64,000 nucleotides of DNA. It comes from Niastella sp966211305. Its GTDB lineage: Bacteria; Bacteroidota; Bacteroidia; Chitinophagales; Chitinophagaceae. The stretch is from assembly GCA_966211305.1 (NCBI GenBank), contig CBIHPC010000003.1, positions 34,828 through 98,827 on the forward strand. The letters run 5' to 3'. The position numbers and the translations under genes were made by a program. Every line of letters starts with the position of its first letter. Positions within the stretch are counted from its first letter, which is position 1. Shown here in pieces: positions 1 through 10,900 of the stretch. The notes under the pieces are model-generated. The model worked only from the letters and a program-made list of their open reading frames with translations, was not told the origin of the DNA and ran no database searches.

Positions 1-3000
1 GGTAATGCCATTGGCCCTCCATCTGGAAGTCGTCTTTAATGGCTGCAGGCGGCATTGTTTTCTCAGGAATAGGGATCGGGCTGTCGCTTCCTTCGGTTAC
101 CTCTTTGCTTTCTTCATTGGTGAATTTGCTTTTGTTCGCATTCGTTTCTTTTGGCGTTTTGTTTTGCAGCACGCCTTTTACAAAATTCTTGTTGTTGAAT
201 GATGAGCGTCTGAACCTGACTATTTCCCTTAGCTTTTCTTTGGTGAGTTTGTCGCCGAGATCATAGTCAAAGTCTACCGTCAGGCCGGCGTTTGCAACAG
301 GCCATTGTTTGTTGATCTCCGGGTCGGCTACAGTGCCTCCCGCTACGGAAAAATCTATCAATCCTTTTAATGCCAGCGTTAATTCGCCAGCCAGTTGCAG
401 TGCGCCTTTGATATAGGTTCTTGGCACTTTTTCATCTTTGGTGGTGCCTGGTTTTGTTTTTTGTCTTACCCCAAAAGTGGCCGCAAGGTCGAGATAGGTT
501 TTGAGGGAGGCTTCACCATCCACATCCACCACGACTGAAGACAGGTTAAAGCCCAGATACGGGATCTTTGTTCCCACCCGCACGGCTGCTTTCGCCCAGA
601 TATTTACTTTTCCATTCAATTCAGCAGAGAGATTTAGCCGTGCCGATACGGATAATTCTTTGTTGATAGCCGGGTTGGTTGAATAAATGCCGGCAATAGT
701 AATGTCGTGTAATGTCAATGGGCCCAGCATGTATTTGTAATATAAACCGCCGTGGCCTTTGAAATACAAACCGGCAGGCACACCCGGTACATAGATCATA
801 TATGGACCAAATGATTTTTCCAGCGCGGGATGTACCGGCTCCCAGTCGGTACCCGTTGGATGCATCAGCGTATACATTTTCTCAACAGTAATGCTGCCGC
901 TTACGGTAATATGCCCGTCGGGATCTATTACAACCGCTGCTTTACCGCTTACAAGGTCTGAGCCGTCCTCATTTTTTACGATTGATAATTCAATAAGTCC
1001 CCAACCCGCCACCACCAGCTCATTTCCTGTTGCTGAAAGGGTAGATAATGATACCTTACCGTCGTCTTCCATGGCAGGTAACTGCTGTTTTACTTCTTCC
1101 CAGGCTTTTTCTTTAGTAGTTACTATCAGCGTGGCTTTTGCGCTTTTAACCCGGCCCTTATTATCTGTTGGTATATATTCTGCTTCGCCGCGAATGTCGA
1201 GTATGCCGGCTGCATAGGAAGCGTGCAGCGAAGCGGTAATGTTATTGATATTCCAGGTCTTGTTCAGTTGAATGTCGGGGATGATCCCGTGCAGTTTTGC
1301 GCGGCGATCGCGTTCAAGCGGCATTTCTTTTTCTTCCAGTCCTTTCACATGGAGCCGCAGGTAACCATCCCAGGCGAAAATATCGTCGATGATGGCAATG
1401 CTGCCGATCAGCATCTGTCCGTCGCTGATCTTATAATACCCGGCCAGGTTGAACTGCAGCATACCGCCGGTAATGGCATTCTGGTATATAACTTTTGTAA
1501 ACAGTTCAAGCGGGTAGTCTTCCCCAAATACCAGTTTTATCAGTGATGCTTCATCAAGCAACTGTTGCATGGCTGTTTTACTGGTGGCAGTTACCGTCCA
1601 GCCGCGGGGCAGCACCGCAATGCCGCCGTAAATGGAACTGTCTGTACCATCAATGCCCACCGCGAGATACGTGTTTTCTTTTTTGCCTTCCATGTTGAAT
1701 GCAGGGTGCGTCATCTCCATGAACTGCGCCGGCATTTCGTAGTGGCCGGTAGCAAGGTGGTACCGGATACGAACACCTTTTTTCGAAGCGAGGTTACCGT
1801 ATTTGATATTCAATAGAACACCGTTCTTTAATTGATCGTTGAATGAGATGCCGAACGTGGTTGCCGTGGCTTTGTTCTCTTCATACCATTGTACAAGCGT
1901 AGCAAAGGCTTTGATGTGATTGGCAATGTATGCGGGCGGATCGAATATTGGCATGCCCTTCAGGTTGATAGGAATGGCCAGCAGGGTTTTGATGATATGA
2001 TTACCCATGCGCACCATATCGGCCTCTTCATTATCGTCGAGCAGTTTTTCAACGCCCCAGCGGATAAGTCTTCCGGCTACATATCGGGCACCGATACCCA
2101 CCAATGGCGCAAGCAACGGAACACGTTGTATGGATGGCGCCCCTTCAGGTTTTTGTTGTACAGGCGCCGAAGCGTTGCCCGATTGCTGTACGGTATGTGT
2201 TAATTCATGCGCCAGCAAATGTTGCCCGGCCGCACTATCGGTGTTGTACTTTCCGCTGTTGAAATAAATGTCGTTCCCATGCGTAAATGCCTGTGCATGT
2301 AATTGCCGGTTCATTTGTACGGCATCGCCATCGGTATGTACTCTTACCTTGCTGAGATCACTGCCAATGCCGTTTTCCATCTTGCTGCGTATCAGCGGGG
2401 GCAGGGGAGCACCTTTGCCCCGGGTAGATGACAGCTGTTGCTCTATATTGGCCGGCGCTGTTCCGTCGCTTCCCTTTTTTTGCACGGCTTCTTCCTTTTC
2501 ACAGGCCGAACATTTTGTTTGCAGGCCGGGTGTAAAGGGCGTGATACCGCTTACGGGTTTGGTTTGAATATTACCGGGACCGGCCATACGCTGTACCACA
2601 TGGTCAGCTACTGAATCGGCTTCCTGTTCATATTTATCATTGGGCTGGCCAACGGTCAATTTGGGTTGAACTTCAGCCGGCACCGGCGCGGGAACAGGTG
2701 TTCCAACGGGAGCCGGGGTTGAACTGGCTGCCGTATGGGTTTGCCAGTAATCGAAGCCGAGATAGGGGTATGATCCCAGGAGAAAATTTACATTGATGCC
2801 GCATTCGTTCAATACCCACCAGGCAAATGAATTACTGTTGGGGCCGCTGGTAGCATGGTATGGATGGCCTGCAGCGTGATAAGCGGCGGTGCGCGTTTTG
2901 AGGCAATTGACAAATGTGGGACAATCGGTTGGTGTTATATCCCATTGTATTCCGCGTGCTTCCCAGGTGCCTGGCTTTACCCAGGCGCCGCTATGGCCGC

Positions 3001-3469
3001 CGCCGGTAGTGGCATGCGATGGAACGGGCCCTGCTTCTATAACCCCATAATCGGAACTGTTCAGATAGTAGTCAATATACAAATGCCGCATGGCCGGCAC
3101 ATAACCCGACCAGTGATCGATCCTTCGACCGCCGAGGATCACATGACATTGCCCATCGGTTGGCGGATTTTCCGATGGCCAGAGGTCTCCCACCATCCAA
3201 TCGGCCTGAATGCCAGGCGCGCCGCTCGTTTCACCAACAGGCGCCGATGTTTCACCCGAACGTTGCACTACCTGGTCACCGATGCCTTCCGATTCCTGTT
3301 CCTGTTTACCATCGGCCGCTTTGGTTTGTATGGCGGGGGGGTGTCCTGTACTAAAGAACGAACCGCCCGTTTCCCTGTTCTGCATAGCCTGTCCGCCACC
3401 TTTGGTAAAGAAAGGTGCGCTGCTGGCAGCAGGTGCAGGCGCCGTGGTTTTTGTAGCGTGTGTTTTCAT
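1..3469 (-). CDS. eCIS core (DUF4157) protein, candidate cargo/effector, 3' end outside window
   Basis: The frame is open from ATG at 3469 to the window edge (over 1150 residues, no stop), so the gene is partial. The N-terminus has the Phe-Phe-rich start common in eCIS core proteins. A canonical DUF4157 leader follows at residues about 275-300 (LTVGQPNDKYEQEAD), a CxxC at 320-323 (CSACEKEE), and the HExxH motif HELTH at 421-425. In this family DUF4157 marks eCIS-associated proteins, often cargo, and HExxH resembles a zinc-metallopeptidase site. Between an N-terminal leader-like segment and the main leader sits an extra domain, about residues 85-245, with a GPNSNSF motif at 209-215 reminiscent of small NlpC/LRAT-type or DUF3750-like folds (by eye only). 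The long C-terminal part looks beta-rich and I do not recognise it. It is the last gene seen in the eCIS operon, 10 bases after the tape-measure gene. Loading into the tube or particle is inferred. Confidence 0.85.
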   Translation of the reverse strand, partial: MKTHATKTTAPAPAASSAPFFTKGGGQAMQNRETGGSFFSTGHPPAIQTKAADGKQEQESEGIGDQVVQRSGETSAPVGETSGAPGIQADWMVGDLWPSENPPTDGQCHVILGGRRIDHWSGYVPAMRHLYIDYYLNSSDYGVIEAGPVPSHATTGGGHSGAWVKPGTWEARGIQWDITPTDCPTFVNCLKTRTAAYHAAGHPYHATSGPNSNSFAWWVLNECGINVNFLLGSYPYLGFDYWQTHTAASSTPAPVGTPVPAPVPAEVQPKLTVGQPNDKYEQEADSVADHVVQRMAGPGNIQTKPVSGITPFTPGLQTKCSACEKEEAVQKKGSDGTAPANIEQQLSSTRGKGAPLPPLIRSKMENGIGSDLSKVRVHTDGDAVQMNRQLHAQAFTHGNDIYFNSGKYNTDSAAGQHLLAHELTHTVQQSGNASAPVQQKPEGAPSIQRVPLLAPLVGIGARYVAGRLIRWGVEKLLDDNEEADMVRMGNHIIKTLLAIPINLKGMPIFDPPAYIANHIKAFATLVQWYEENKATATTFGISFNDQLKNGVLLNIKYGNLASKKGVRIRYHLATGHYEMPAQFMEMTHPAFNMEGKKENTYLAVGIDGTDSSIYGGIAVLPRGWTVTATSKTAMQQLLDEASLIKLVFGEDYPLELFTKVIYQNAITGGMLQFNLAGYYKISDGQMLIGSIAIIDDIFAWDGYLRLHVKGLEEKEMPLERDRRAKLHGIIPDIQLNKTWNINNITASLHASYAAGILDIRGEAEYIPTDNKGRVKSAKATLIVTTKEKAWEEVKQQLPAMEDDGKVSLSTLSATGNELVVAGWGLIELSIVKNEDGSDLVSGKAAVVIDPDGHITVSGSITVEKMYTLMHPTGTDWEPVHPALEKSFGPYMIYVPGVPAGLYFKGHGGLYYKYMLGPLTLHDITIAGIYSTNPAINKELSVSARLNLSAELNGKVNIWAKAAVRVGTKIPYLGFNLSSVVVDVDGEASLKTYLDLAATFGVRQKTKPGTTKDEKVPRTYIKGALQLAGELTLALKGLIDFSVAGGTVADPEINKQWPVANAGLTVDFDYDLGDKLTKEKLREIVRFRRSSFNNKNFVKGVLQNKTPKETNANKSKFTNEESKEVTEGSDSPIPIPEKTMPPAAIKDDFQMEGQWHY

Positions 3470-3479
3470 GGCAGACGTT

Positions 3480-4940
3480 TTATCTCCATTCAACTCTTAT
3501 AATTTCACCCCACCATGGCAGCCTGATCAAACCCAGGTTCCATGGCAAATGATCGAGCAGTACATCGATGGCGTTCTTTTCCACCTCTATGTACAACTGC
3601 TCATTTTTCGTACGCAGTTTTCCATTCCGTTGCAGAAAGCCCTGGCGCAACCCATCGGGCGAAGTGCTTTTCAAAATGTTCCATTGCGCAATGGCCGCGC
3701 GCATGAGATCATCGGCTTCCTGTAATTCGTTTATGGAAAGGAGTATGTCGGTGTTTACCGCTTCTTCAATTGCATAACCGCATAATATTTTCGGAATAAC
3801 CAGTTCATGTTCTTCAGCCGTTGTAGCGCCTGTGGCTATGTAATGCAACAGGTAAATCGCTTTTTGCTGGCTGGCCGTATTGGAAAAATGTTTTCCCCCG
3901 AGCAGGCCGCATAGCGAGAACAGCGAGCGGAGAAAGGGATGTACCAGTACCAGCCCGGCATGTTGAACAAACAATCCGTCCTCTTCTTTCAGCCACCGCC
4001 GTTTGCTATCGGCTGCCGGTTGTTCGCCGTTGTGAGTAAGTTTTTTCTTATCACGATTGATCGTTTTATCACCTGCCTTGCGTTGTTGGGCGGTTGCTTC
4101 CCGTAGCAGTTGTTGCTGAACTGCCGCCAGCGCCGGTTGTAACCGGGCGTAGCCTGCTGCCTGCGGCATTATTTTTTCCAGTGCCGGCAGGTGCTCAATG
4201 GTAATATGTTCCTGTATAATAGCGGTTGCCAGTTGGGTGGTGGTAAGCTTTTCATTCTTTACAGCAACAAGGTTTAGTATTTGCTGCCAGTGCTGTTTTC
4301 GGTTGGGCGCTGCCATCTGAGTAGCGCCTGCTTCCTGTAAGCTGGTGAACAATTGCTCAATTGCTTCAACGGTATCGGGTAACCGGTTTTGATTACCGGC
4401 CGTTAAAACGGTAATGAGTTGGGTGAGCCAGGCCGCGCTATGTTGCTGCGCCATGCGTGTGGCTACGGTCTTGTTTTTCCTTATCGCCTCGCGTAATTGG
4501 GTTACGCTGTGGTGATTCACAGCCAGTTCTTCCAGCACCTTGTTCAGCCATTCTTCCGATATGCGTAATACATTCCAGGGCAGATAGCCATTTTGCATGT
4601 AATGCAGCCATTGGGTAAATGCATGTTGCGGGCCGGAACGTTTACTGGTTGTTGCGTGCTGAACGTTAATATGCTCCTGTATTTTATTAGTGACGACCGG
4701 TAGTGCTATTTTATGCAATTGTGTTTTTTGTAATTGTTGCACATCGATTGCGCCGAGGTCAATTTCGAGGCGGTCGATGTATTGAACTTCTGCAGGTGTA
4801 GATAATTTATTCAACTCAACTTCCAGCAGCGACAGGAAATGATGCCAGTACCAATCGCTTACCTGCTGCTGAATAGCGAAAGCATCGAGGCGTTTGTCGA
4901 TCGAAAGCTCAATTACCTGTTTTTTTATGATATGCTGCAT
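3480..4940 (-). CDS. contractile injection system tape measure protein
   Basis: A 486-aa protein that fits the CIS_TMP family (Pvc14/Afp14-type), which sets tail length in the lumen of the tube. The hallmarks visible are the N-terminal block around ELSIDKRLDAF followed by a Trp-rich segment, a central AGLVLVHPFLRSLFSL block (about residue 330) and a C-terminal LPWNLGLIRLPWW block. The middle is helical and rich in Gln and Ala. The ATG at 4940 is 8 bases from the stop of the 2082-aa baseplate gene, and the DUF4157 gene follows after 10 bases, so the three are probably co-transcribed. The family assignment is firm; the role as ruler comes from the family, not from this sequence. Confidence 0.85.
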   Translation of the reverse strand: MQHIIKKQVIELSIDKRLDAFAIQQQVSDWYWHHFLSLLEVELNKLSTPAEVQYIDRLEIDLGAIDVQQLQKTQLHKIALPVVTNKIQEHINVQHATTSKRSGPQHAFTQWLHYMQNGYLPWNVLRISEEWLNKVLEELAVNHHSVTQLREAIRKNKTVATRMAQQHSAAWLTQLITVLTAGNQNRLPDTVEAIEQLFTSLQEAGATQMAAPNRKQHWQQILNLVAVKNEKLTTTQLATAIIQEHITIEHLPALEKIMPQAAGYARLQPALAAVQQQLLREATAQQRKAGDKTINRDKKKLTHNGEQPAADSKRRWLKEEDGLFVQHAGLVLVHPFLRSLFSLCGLLGGKHFSNTASQQKAIYLLHYIATGATTAEEHELVIPKILCGYAIEEAVNTDILLSINELQEADDLMRAAIAQWNILKSTSPDGLRQGFLQRNGKLRTKNEQLYIEVEKNAIDVLLDHLPWNLGLIRLPWWGEIIRVEWR

Positions 4941-4948
4941 GCTGGTTG

Positions 4949-7900
4949 TTATTTTTTGATACCGGTCACTACTTCATGCAACAGGTTGAGGTTTACACCG
5001 GGTTCGTATTTTTTTACTTCCATACCGTTCCAGTCGTCGTAAATACCCTGGATGCCAATTTTGGCCTTGCGTAATTTTTCAAATGTTTTGGCCGACTGTT
5101 TTATATGTTTTACTTCCATCTGCTCAAAACTTATTTTGTCGAGGTAGAACCAAACGAGCGCCGTGATGAGGTCTTTTTTCATATCGCGGCTCAGGCGTTT
5201 TACGGTTGCCTCTTCGGGTTTGGCATTTTCGAGCAAACGGGTGATCAGCGTATCTGTTTTTTGCGGGGTAGGATCGGGATCGTTCAGGTATGCCTGTGCC
5301 ATTACCGCCAACGGGTTGTTGTTCGATCGTTCTATTACCTCGCGGGCAACTGCCCGGTAACCGGCCATGCGGCTGTTTACGAAACGCGCCCTGGCCGATG
5401 GCACTGCCGTTTCTTCTTCCGGTGTTGTGGTTGCTGCTACCGGTTCTTCGGCTGCGGCCGTTTCAACAGGCGGCGTTGTGTCCGGTTCTTCAGGCGCCGT
5501 TGTTTCATCAGGCGTTGCTGATGGTACAGCATTAACCGCTTCTACCGGTGGTTCTTCAACCAGTGCCGGAACGGCAGCATCAACAGTGCCGGGTACCCGC
5601 GTTATCACCGGCTGATCGCAGGGCGTATACCGGTATTTATCACACACTATTTGTTGCCAGCAGAAAGTTTCATTCACCAGGTTGGTAAACCGGTGCTGGT
5701 CTTGTTTCAGGCGGTTGCTGTTTTCACTGAAGCAGGGTTGTGCCTGGGGCTGATCTGATGCACATGGGCCGCAGTCGGTACAATCGGGCAAACACGCAAA
5801 GTTCCTGCGGAAAAGAAAATCGAGCAGGTCGCATACAGAGAAGTTATCGCTGCAAACCTGTTTCTGCGCCAGGTGACGGCGCCAGTTTTTATATTTTCCT
5901 TCAAAACAGCAGAAATCGTGCGGAGCCAGCCATAAGATGCGCAGCAGAACATGTGCGGGCCCGCTACGGTATAAAATATTTTCCATCAACTGCCGGCCTT
6001 CGGGTGTGCGAAAGCGAACGGGCCATGCGGGCAGTACAACGGTGGCGATAAATGAATACGGGTCGGCGCCGGGTACAAAACAAATATCCTGTTCGGTGCT
6101 GCAGGGGTCTTCATCAGGTACTTTCCATACAAAATCGCAGTCGCGCATGCGCTCGCCGCAGCCAATTCCCCGGCGGCAATTGCAGTCGTCGTAATTGAGC
6201 GGACGTAATAAAATATGTTCAACCACATGCAGTCCTTCGGCATTGGTTAGTTTTTTGGCGCGGCGAACGGCATCACATACGCTGTCGGGCGTTGGATAAC
6301 ATTGCGGGTTGTATGCAATCAGTTCGCCGCCCGGTTTCAGATCGTTTGGCGTTTGCTCACGGCCGGTGATACTATAGTTCAGGGCAATGCCGAATGAATT
6401 GCATTCGCAATCGAACACCGCCTGGTAGTTTTCGAAATTCAGCAACAGGCGCATGGCATAGATCAGCGCTGCCTGTGCCTGCTGGCAACTGCCGAAACAG
6501 CAAACCGATCTCCACGCAACGTAGCAATCCGGTTCCGTTACCGGCGCCTGGTCACCACAACCGCAGGGCTGCAGTTCCAGCCGGTCATCGGCGCAGCTAT
6601 TGAAACCGGGTATTTTTATTTCGATGCAATATGAGGTGCGGCCGGTGGCTTCATCGGTGTTTGCCACTATTGGAAAATAACAGGCGAATTGTTGCAGCCC
6701 GGTTTTCCAGTTTTCAAGGTTGTAGTTGTTGTTGTAAGATTGCAGAATGGTTTGTCCGTCGGCATCCACCAGGTATAACGTACCATCCTTTAGAATATAA
6801 CTATTGCGGCTGTCGGTTATTTCATTGGGCAGTTGCACCAGCCAGTTACACAGGTTCTGGCCATCGACGCTATCGAAGGTATGCCGGGCAAAGGGCTGCG
6901 CTGCATGATCGAGTAATACAAGTGTATTCTGTTCCCAACGGGTTGAGTATGCCCTTGATTCAATAAACCGCTGCAGCCGGTAATACAGTTCCTGCATAAC
7001 CGCGGTGCGTTTACCGGCCGTGTCGTATTTACAGGGGTGAACGATAAAGTCGGCTCCGCAGTTGAGATAGAAGGAATAACAACAATCCGTTGCGCGCAGG
7101 TAGTTATGAAAACCCAAACCCGATTGTACCGCGCAAATGAATTTTTCAATTCCTTCATGGCCCCAGGCGGCTTCTTCCGTCATAAAACGGCGGGCGCTTT
7201 CGGCCAGCACTTCGCGCATATAAATGCGCCAGGTTCGTTTGCCTTCTTTGTTGCAGTTATCACAATCAACAAACAGGTTGCCGGCATATTTTAATAAGAT
7301 AATAAAGAACTGGTAGTCTTTACGGGCCGCTTCTTCGGTAGCATAGTGCTGCAGGCTGCGCCAGGCAGTATTACCGGTGGCGTCAACGGTGAGGCTGAAA
7401 TAGTACACATAATCTGCCTCGGGATCGGTTGAGCAACTACAAGGTGGTATTACCGTTCCTTCTTCGCAGGGGAACAGGTTGAAAAATTCCTGCGAACGGT
7501 ATGTTACTTTTTTAATGGCATCGGTTTGCGCAACGGCATGCTGCCGCAGCCAGGCCGCCATTTTTTTGCGGGCTTCATCGGCCTGCGTAAAACTGCCATA
7601 GCTTTCAGAGTAAGCAGCGTATACATTGTCTTTATCAACCAACTGGTATACATACAAACCCTGCCGGCTTATTTCATCAGGTTCTACAAACCGGTCATAT
7701 ACTTCAGGATCAGGGTTGCCCAGCATGGGCGTAATGCTTTTTTGCGTATCCAGCGCTGCTGAAACGGCAGCTGTCGTGGGCGTTCCATCCGGTTGTACAG
7801 GGGTTGCTACCACGGGCACATGGCTGTTCTTTTTGCCGGCGGTCAACAGGATACGGTTCTCCTGCTGCCGTACCTGTAATTCATTGGCCGACTGGTGCAG

Positions 7901-10900
7901 CAGGGCTGCCGACCGCAATGCTGCTGACGATGCAGCATATTCTTCTACGCTGGTAAAAATAAAACGGGCGTTCTCTTCAAAACCCAGATAATAATTGAAC
8001 CGCCAGCGATACGGGCTTTTATCGATGTTTACCTGGTATACCCGGTTGCGGATTATTTGATGAATATGATCTTTGGCGCGAATGGCCTCTTCTTCCGTAT
8101 CCCATTCCGTTGCACAAATAGCCTGTAAAATGCCGTTGCCGGTAATGCCCAGCGTGAATTTCCGGTGCAGCAAATTTCTGCCCACCTGGTAATTGCTTTC
8201 AATGGCGCCCAACGCCAGCACACTGTAGCAATGCGCCTGCGCTTCTTCGGTTGAATTGAACATTTCAGCCGGGGTGAATTTAAAGGCATTGGTGCGGTCG
8301 AGCACTTCATAGGTGAAATTATCGGGATGGCCTACGATGGTGTTATCTATATCTATCTTGAACGCATTTACATCGATGAACTCAACCATATTGGGCGCAA
8401 CCGCAACGAGGTATAAGTTGCCGGGTTGCGCAGCGTCCGCAACGGGTGTCCATAGGGTGTTGTCATTGATGCCTTCGTTTGATCGCTGTAAAGCGTTTTG
8501 CGCTTCCTGTTCAACGGTAGTAAAGGCAACGGCTGTGCGTATTACATTGCCGGTATTGTTCTGCAATTGCAGCCGGTACATGTGTTCGCTTACAAAAACA
8601 TCATCCGGCCGTGGTTGCAGATCGAATGCCCTGCTGAGCGCAGCGCGAACTTCATCTGCCTCCTGTTCGGTGGGCCAGGTATAAGCTACATTGGCAAAGC
8701 TGCCATTACCGTATTGCAATTGCAGGGTGTACAATCTCTCATGCGCCAGGTAGCGGGTTGATAAATTACCGGGGTTACCCAATGCATTGAAAACCGAACG
8801 CGCCGTTTCCTGTGCTTCGGGCCGGCTGTTGAATTTGCCCGGTAACGACATAAACGCACGGTTGGCAATGGTGATGTTCACCTGGAACAGCTCATCGTAT
8901 TGCGTTACAATAAAATTGCACAGGCTGTGCGCCAGTTTGTTCTCTATGCCGCTGATATATTTAACCGATTGTTCAAACCCCGAAATATTACCGGTGTTCC
9001 AGTTGTTCTCAAAATAGTCATACGCCTTACCGCGATTGCGGCTGATAGTATCGTAATGCGTTAAGAAGTTTTCTTTTGCCTCTATGTTGGCCTGTGTTGC
9101 CGCTTCTTCGGTTGCGTATTGTTTATACGACAATAACGCAAAATCGGTAAACTGTTCGGCAAACCGGCTTAACAGGTGATCGAGGAACGTATTGCGGCGG
9201 GTGGCATACAGGGCATCGTCCTCTACAATTTCCTGCAGGTAGCTGGCAAAGGATACCAGGTTCAACTCCACATCGAAGCTTACGCGGTTGCTGCCGGTGA
9301 TATAGGTGCGGTAATTGGCATCGAAACCGGCAATGTAGATCACAGTGCCCAGTTCTGTATCTGCTTCCGCCGTAGCAGCAAAATGTTTTTTACTCACTAA
9401 CGCAAAATCATCCTGCGAAGTGAGCAGGTAATAATGAATGGCGGGCGCGTTGCCTATAAAACCGGTGGTGTACTGTTGCTGTAACAGGTCTTCTTTCAGC
9501 TGTTGTAAAATGATCTCCTGTTCGGCCAGCGAACCAAAGGTGTATGGCGGTAATGCATCGGCATCGAATGTGGTATCGGGATGAGCGGCGATCCATTGCA
9601 ACAGGTCGTTTTTCGAAACGGGATATACCAGCGTGCTTCCCTGTGTGCCCGCCGCCAGTGCATCGCTATCGGTGGCCGGCATCCGCAACAGTTTGGCAAG
9701 ATCGGGCACCGAGTTGAGCGTATTGAGAAAATAGGTATGCCGTTCATTTTCACCCGGCGCCGATAAGGCAAACAGCGTGCGGATATTCGTTAACTGCGAC
9801 AGGTAATTCGCCAACAGCTGATCGAAGAACAACAGGTAACCTTTCAACTGCAGGGCCTGCGCTTTCCTGGTGGCCGGCGCCGAGTCGGGCAACCCGCCTT
9901 CACCTATGCCGTATACCCGCGGAAAATCGTTTTGAATGGAATAATAATCGCTGAGATCGCTGCGATAGATGCCGCCGGGGATGGCGCTGTCGAGGTTGGG
10001 AAATGCTTCGGTATATAAAATTTTACCGGTGTTGCTGAAATTGATGCTCAGCAATCCCTGGTATTTGGCGGTATCGACGGTAACGGGCCGGCCATTTTTT
10101 GAGAACTGAAAACCTGAACAGCCGATGGTGAAATCAGGTACATAGTTCTTAGGCAGTTTGAATTTCCAGCCGGTTTGGCCAACCGGGGCGCCATTACAGG
10201 TGCGCAGTTGCAGGTTCTTTACTTTTCGAACACCGGGCACCTGCAGTATTACATTGAACACATCGGAAAGATGGATCTCTTTTTTCAGTTCTATCTGTTC
10301 AAACTCGCTGGTATCTACAAAGCCATGGCTTTCGGTGACGTTGTATGGCCTGCCGGCAAAGATGGCTTCAATCGGCAATTGCCTGTCGAGCAGCTGGGGC
10401 AGGGTATAAAAACGCGGGGCAGGTGAAAAGAAGGCGCGTAATGCCTGCGCAACTGCGAGGTAAACTTTATCGGCATCAGCGTCGGATTCCAGTTCAAGAT
10501 CGGCGCAAACACCCATTTCGAGTTTACATAGGACGTAGACATCTACAAAATCTTCGCAGAGGTTACGATGCGCCATCAGCGCTTTTTTCACGCGGCAGGT
10601 AACATCATTTATATAGGCTGCTTTTTGTGCAGCGGTGGTAAAATCTTTATCGGGATCTTTTTCGGTTTCAATATATACGTGGTATAACCCGTTCAGGTAT
10701 TCGGTGCACGCGCTTCTGGCTGCGCCGGGCACGGTGCCGGGAGCATTACCAGGTACCGTACCTGGAACAGGGTCGGGGGTGGGTTGGTTGGGGTTGCGGC
10801 ACCAGTCTTTCTGATCGGTGGCCACTTCGAGCCAGGCATTCTTTACCCCGTCAATATCCACCAGCAATTTGCGATAATCGGTTATAGTAAGCGGGTTGCA

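Noticed and set aside
2855..3502. 215-codon plus-strand frame opposite the DUF4157 gene
   Set aside because: The minus-strand frame carries the leader, CxxC and HELTH motifs in order; the plus frame has no recognisable features.
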